In this document: one piece after another, positions 36,201-38,567 of the stretch
How the letters are laid out: each line of letters begins with the position of its first letter
How positions within the stretch are numbered: the stretch's first letter is position 1
From: Colwellia echini
GTDB lineage: Bacteria; Pseudomonadota; Gammaproteobacteria; Enterobacterales; Alteromonadaceae
Direction: 5' to 3'
Length of the DNA: 38,567 bases
Assembly: GCF_002843355.2 (NCBI RefSeq)
Contig: NZ_PJAI02000024.1
Span: 1-38,567 of the forward strand
The notes under the pieces: model-generated
The model's input: only the letters and a program-made list of their open reading frames with translations
Told to the model about the DNA's origin: nothing
Databases searched by the model: none
Program-made: the position numbers and the translations under genes

Positions 36201-38567
36201 TATCGCCACCGCCAGTGTCGCCACCGCCAGTATCGCCACCGCCAGTGTCGCCACCGCCAGTATCGCCACCGCCAGTATCGCCACCAGCAAGGCCACCAGA
36301 TATAATTATAGCGTCTTGAGTTTGGCTAGTGTATACAGAATTACTAGAAGTAAGCGCTGTAGTTACTGAATATTTGTCGTTTTCAAAGTCATCTGAATAA
36401 ACAAGCGCAGTACCTGCAGTGTCAGAATAAACTTTAACATTATCAATGTTGAAAGTACCCGCTACAGTTGCATCGGTGTCACCAAACTTGAAAACAATAT
36501 GTTGAGCACCATTCATAATGTCTGAAAATGCTTTTACTGTTACGTTAGAATCGTCAGTATATGTTTTTCCGCTATCTTGTGTAGGGAAGGCAACACCTGC
36601 ATTCACAGCTACACCGTTAATAGCCATAGTAATTAATGGACCAGATTCAGCTGTTGCTGTAGTAGCGTCCCATGTTATTTCAACATTAACCCAATCATCT
36701 TGCGTGAAGGTTGAATCTACCTCAACATCATCTTGATTACGTATTTCGAAACTACCGTCATCTAAATGACCTTTAACTCGTAATTCTACTAAATCGTAAC
36801 CACTGTTTGCACTTGCACCATAAATACCAATGTAAGCATCTTTAACGTCAGTATCATCATCTACAGCAAAGTTTGTTGCATCACCAACTTTTTTAAATGA
36901 AACTTCAAGCTTACCTGTTACTAATGGATCAATATTAACATCAGCTAGTTTTAATCTTAACTCACCAGTATCGCCAGCGACGGTATCGCCAATAGCTAGT
37001 GATTGAGAATTATCAACTTCACCGCCAGTATCACCACTACCTTCAACTTCCACAACAATCACTTCTTGAGTGTTTTTATGGTAAGTCGTAGGAGCATTGA
37101 TATCTTCAATGTTGTTATCACTCGTACCAGCCGTGTTTGTATGAGAATCTAAAGATTGATTTACAGCATAACTTTCGAAATCATCCTCAAAGATTAAATT
37201 AGTACCTGCAGCGTCACTATAAAGTTTAATGTTATCGACAAACATTGCAGTTGTTTCAGTTGCTGAACTTCCACCGAATCTAAACAATATATTTTCAATT
37301 GGTGTTGTAGTGCTATTAGTAGTTGGAGTGTAAGTTTCAGCAGCATTGTCACCAATTTTCACAGTGAACTGTGTTGCAGTCCAAGAAACTTCAACATCTA
37401 CCCATACATCAGCATCGTAATCTACAGGTGTCATAACGCCATCACGTGTTGTTACATCAGAACTACCAAATTTTAGATCAGTTACAACATTTGAAGTTGA
37501 TGTGCTGCTACCAAAGAACCCGATGTAAGCTGATTCACTTTTACCTGCTTCTATTAAAAGAGAAGCTGTTAATTTACCTGTAGTTGCTCCATCAAGGTTG
37601 TATCTTAACTCACCAGTATCCGCTGTAGATGTATCTGTCATCTTAGCAACTTTATTTGAATCGCTAGGAGTCGGTGTAGGCGTAACTGTCACAGCTACAC
37701 CGGTAATAGTAATGCTTAGTGTGGTTTCTGTATTATCAGAGGTAGTTACTTTAAAAGTATCTTGAAGTTCAGCACCTTCAGCTAAATCTGTAACCGCCGA
37801 AATGTCAGCTAAAGTATATGTCCATGCACCTGCAGCATCGATAGTAAATGTACCGAAACCACCCGTACCGGTTGCATCTGTGTGGGTAGTGAAAGTATCA
37901 CCATCAAGATCTAATATAGACAACATGCCGCTCACAGAGCCTGCATCGTTATTTAATCCATAAGTGGTTCCACCTAACAAGGTAGAGTCATCGTTAAGGT
38001 TTAGGCTAGCAACCTGACTATCACAACCAAGTATTTTTACCTCGGCTAAATTATTCCAATCACTTGCAGCGCTACCAGTTACAGTAATACGCACATATTG
38101 CGCTTCTGATTCAGTTACATCAACAGTGTCATAAACGTCTTCAGCATTATTAGCGCCAGTTGTTGGAGCTAATACTGTTTCCCATGTAGCATTGTCATTA
38201 GACGTTTCTACAGAATAATTAACTTGACGACCTGTATCGGCAGACTTAAGCCATAAGAAACTAAGTTGAGAAATTGTCGATACTTCAGCTAATTTGATTG
38301 TAATTGACTCTGGAGCAGAACCAACTGTTTCAACAGTCCAAGCTGTTGCAGGATCCATATCGGTAGCGAGGCTTCCAAAAGCGTCTTTTGATTCTTGATA
38401 TGCTGTCGCTAAAGCACCCGCTATTGTTTTTTCAGTTGCGGCAGTACAAGTTGCGCCAGTATCGCCGCCGCCAGTATCACCGCCGCCAGTATCGCCACCG
38501 CCAGTATCACCACCGCCAGTATCGCCACCGCCAGTATCACCACCGCCAGTATCGCCACCGCCAGTAT
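33208..38567 (-). CDS. Very large multi-domain PL6 alginate lyase, N-terminus outside window
   Basis: The frame is open to the right edge, giving more than 1780 visible residues; the Met codon at 38358 is internal. Counting from that Met: ~1-110 is an F5/8C (CBM32-like) domain and 115-220 a VCBS/cadherin-like domain. About 230-400 and 445-680 are two related LamG-like jelly rolls (each with FRFG or FKFG, a DNIKLY or DNVKVY segment, then DDFE). A Gly-Asp-Thr linker spans ~690-772, then another VCBS-like unit. About 890-1370 is the PL6 beta-helix with putative catalytic Lys1130 (GEAEIISNKS) and Arg1151 (VSRHGEG), ending PLTPADVGP. About 1385-1520 is a CBM4/9-like module and 1523-1706 a further beta-rich module. 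The PL6 motifs are more canonical than in the fusion enzyme. It is presumably secreted, but its signal peptide is not in view. Confidence 0.88.
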   Translation of the reverse strand, partial: TGGGDTGGGDTGGGDTGGGDTGGGDTGGGDTGGGDTGATCTAATEKTIAGALATAYQESKDAFGSLATDMDPATAWTVETVGSAPESITIKLAEVSTISQLSFLWLKSADTGRQVNYSVETSNDNATWETVLAPTTGANNAEDVYDTVDVTESEAQYVRITVTGSAASDWNNLAEVKILGCDSQVASLNLNDDSTLLGGTTYGLNNDAGSVSGMLSILDLDGDTFTTHTDATGTGGFGTFTIDAAGAWTYTLADISAVTDLAEGAELQDTFKVTTSDNTETTLSITITGVAVTVTPTPTPSDSNKVAKMTDTSTADTGELRYNLDGATTGKLTASLLIEAGKSESAYIGFFGSSTSTSNVVTDLKFGSSDVTTRDGVMTPVDYDADVWVDVEVSWTATQFTVKIGDNAAETYTPTTNSTTTPIENILFRFGGSSATETTAMFVDNIKLYSDAAGTNLIFEDDFESYAVNQSLDSHTNTAGTSDNNIEDINAPTTYHKNTQEVIVVEVEGSGDTGGEVDNSQSLAIGDTVAGDTGELRLKLADVNIDPLVTGKLEVSFKKVGDATNFAVDDDTDVKDAYIGIYGASANSGYDLVELRVKGHLDDGSFEIRNQDDVEVDSTFTQDDWVNVEITWDATTATAESGPLITMAINGVAVNAGVAFPTQDSGKTYTDDSNVTVKAFSDIMNGAQHIVFKFGDTDATVAGTFNIDNVKVYSDTAGTALVYSDDFENDKYSVTTALTSSNSVYTSQTQDAIIISGGLAGGDTGGGDTGGGDTGGGDTGGGDTGGGDTGGGDTGGGDTGGGDTGGGDTGGGDTGGGDTGGGDTGGGDTGGGDTGGGDTGGGVPNASFGTSGYSESIASNSDRALDVQIWFSDDDAGEEVIQTQDNVTTTYGTFSISTDDGDHKWQYTVNKDNADVLALTESSDPLTDIIPIFSVDGTESAITVTITGPEYLDTTMLVGGNTVPEINCTQTVTSISALEDAAEDLVAGDTLCLADNNYTGPLELRIDGMGTAEQPITVASVTASGAVISGGESSIRMGGEHIIVQGFVLRDGESGSSIIKFENSEECNYCRVTEVSVIDMDNGDFSASKWVEFYGHHNRVDHSYFSGKESRGALMVFGRWTSESDFNAYGFPADYALIDYNYFSDRAPAWGRGYAGSSDNEYEGIRIGLSTTHSAPSYTTVENNYFERIQGEAEIISNKSANNIIRNNTVRDSNGSIVSRHGEGANISNNFIFGDDNPFSGGIRLVDGEHTITNNYIEGARFLSSNWNGGIVLTTGDGSGDTDNGYQDVENVLVAYNTIVDSVNSLNVSGGNNNTAPSNVYFINNVIAGAIGPVIRTNDENMPSGTYDGNYVHGQSLSDDGTTSLAGFTFEDAMLEKDSNGLYRTTMSSPSLTAAVVDTGSFIQPTTDMDGQTRSDMTTSGADEESTSPVILQPLTPADVGPTIAPTPGKVYVQKVDIANHDFDSGDLTGWTDNGGVIVTSANAIDDVFSRGYSLKIDSNAANAAQTVIVEPNTNYTLSAFMKGTAQLSVTVDGQTYAAERKSSDYGFSSVSFSSGAATSAVITAMVDSGVTNEYVTDADFVGFKAGGDAWTLSESSNGGGGDVGTSSNTASGSDGSVKLGYTYLEHANSSPSVSQSISLDANKDYEFSLDLLVKSDSAGAAIILRIEGDNSVIIDDLELSMADMTDVDLDDGFERYTQAVNSADNTSATITISFKPQAIQGDTSATALDGKLSSDNAKENELRVDNVSLTAEGVPTDGTEAFFDSIRLVSMPLSEAESSAAENE
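36041..36280 (-). repeat. 16-copy 15-bp minisatellite (Gly-Gly-Asp-Thr-Gly linker)
   Basis: Exactly sixteen 15-bp units, mostly alternating TATC and TGTC variants, encode a Gly/Asp/Thr linker before the PL6 catalytic part. The alternation suggests expansion by 30-bp double units. Confidence 0.95.
38455..38567 (-). repeat. Second 15-bp minisatellite, continues past the window edge
   Basis: About seven and a half further units of the same Gly-Gly-Asp-Thr-Gly repeat, upstream of the F5/8C domain in the same gene. The array runs off the window. Confidence 0.92.

Noticed and set aside
36041..36280. CRISPR-like array
   Set aside because: Units are 15 bp with no spacers, lie in frame within a gene and encode a Gly/Asp/Thr linker.
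36017..36319. Several open frames on both strands over the 15-bp array
   Set aside because: A 15-bp tandem repeat is open in many frames by default; only the lyase frame continues into recognisable domains.

Overview
The window looks like chromosomal DNA from an AT-rich marine gammaproteobacterium of the Alteromonadales (Colwellia/Thalassotalea-like). This rests on AT-rich coding style, a large two-partner-secretion adhesin, a type VI secretion (T6SS) vgrG island and a cluster of multi-domain secreted alginate lyases, all common in alginate-degrading, particle-attached marine bacteria. The genus is inferred from gene content only.

Left part (1-11627, + strand): the C-terminal 3.2 thousand residues of a giant repeat-rich TpsA exoprotein, whose start lies outside the window, followed by its TpsB (FhaC/ShlB-type) outer-membrane transporter. 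Middle-left (11814-20129, + strand): a T6SS cargo island without structural sheath or baseplate genes. Its order is hcp, terminator, vgrG, DUF6484 protein, DUF2169 adaptor, DUF4150 PAAR-like tip, TIGR02270/HEAT protein, a thiolase-fold protein that has lost its catalytic Cys and His, a small AHH-type nuclease effector, an Imm11 immunity protein and a strong terminator. The genes from vgrG onward are tightly packed or overlapping, so tip, adaptors, toxin and antidote are probably made together.

Middle (20211-22870): a REP-associated/IS200-like HUH transposase and three small unrecognised genes, one of them a lipoprotein, bracketed by two exact 28-bp direct repeats, each followed by a potential hairpin. 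Next, on the - strand, is a KefB/KefC-type cation:proton antiporter.

Right part (25016-38567, - strand): an alginate-degradation cluster. It holds a CBM32-CBM6-(PL7-like)-PL6 fusion lyase, a protein with two tandem 2-oxoglutarate/Fe(II) dioxygenase-like domains, a CBM-CBM32-PL7 lyase, and a very large PL6 lyase whose N-terminus runs off the right edge. The lyases share shuffled carbohydrate-binding modules and low-complexity linkers encoded by DNA minisatellites. Two of the lyase upstream regions carry TTGGT-N3-ACCAA-like sites resembling operators of FadR-type GntR regulators. A 194-bp MITE with 17-bp perfect terminal inverted repeats and a 6-bp target duplication lies between the PL7 and large PL6 genes. 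No tRNA, rRNA or CRISPR array was seen.
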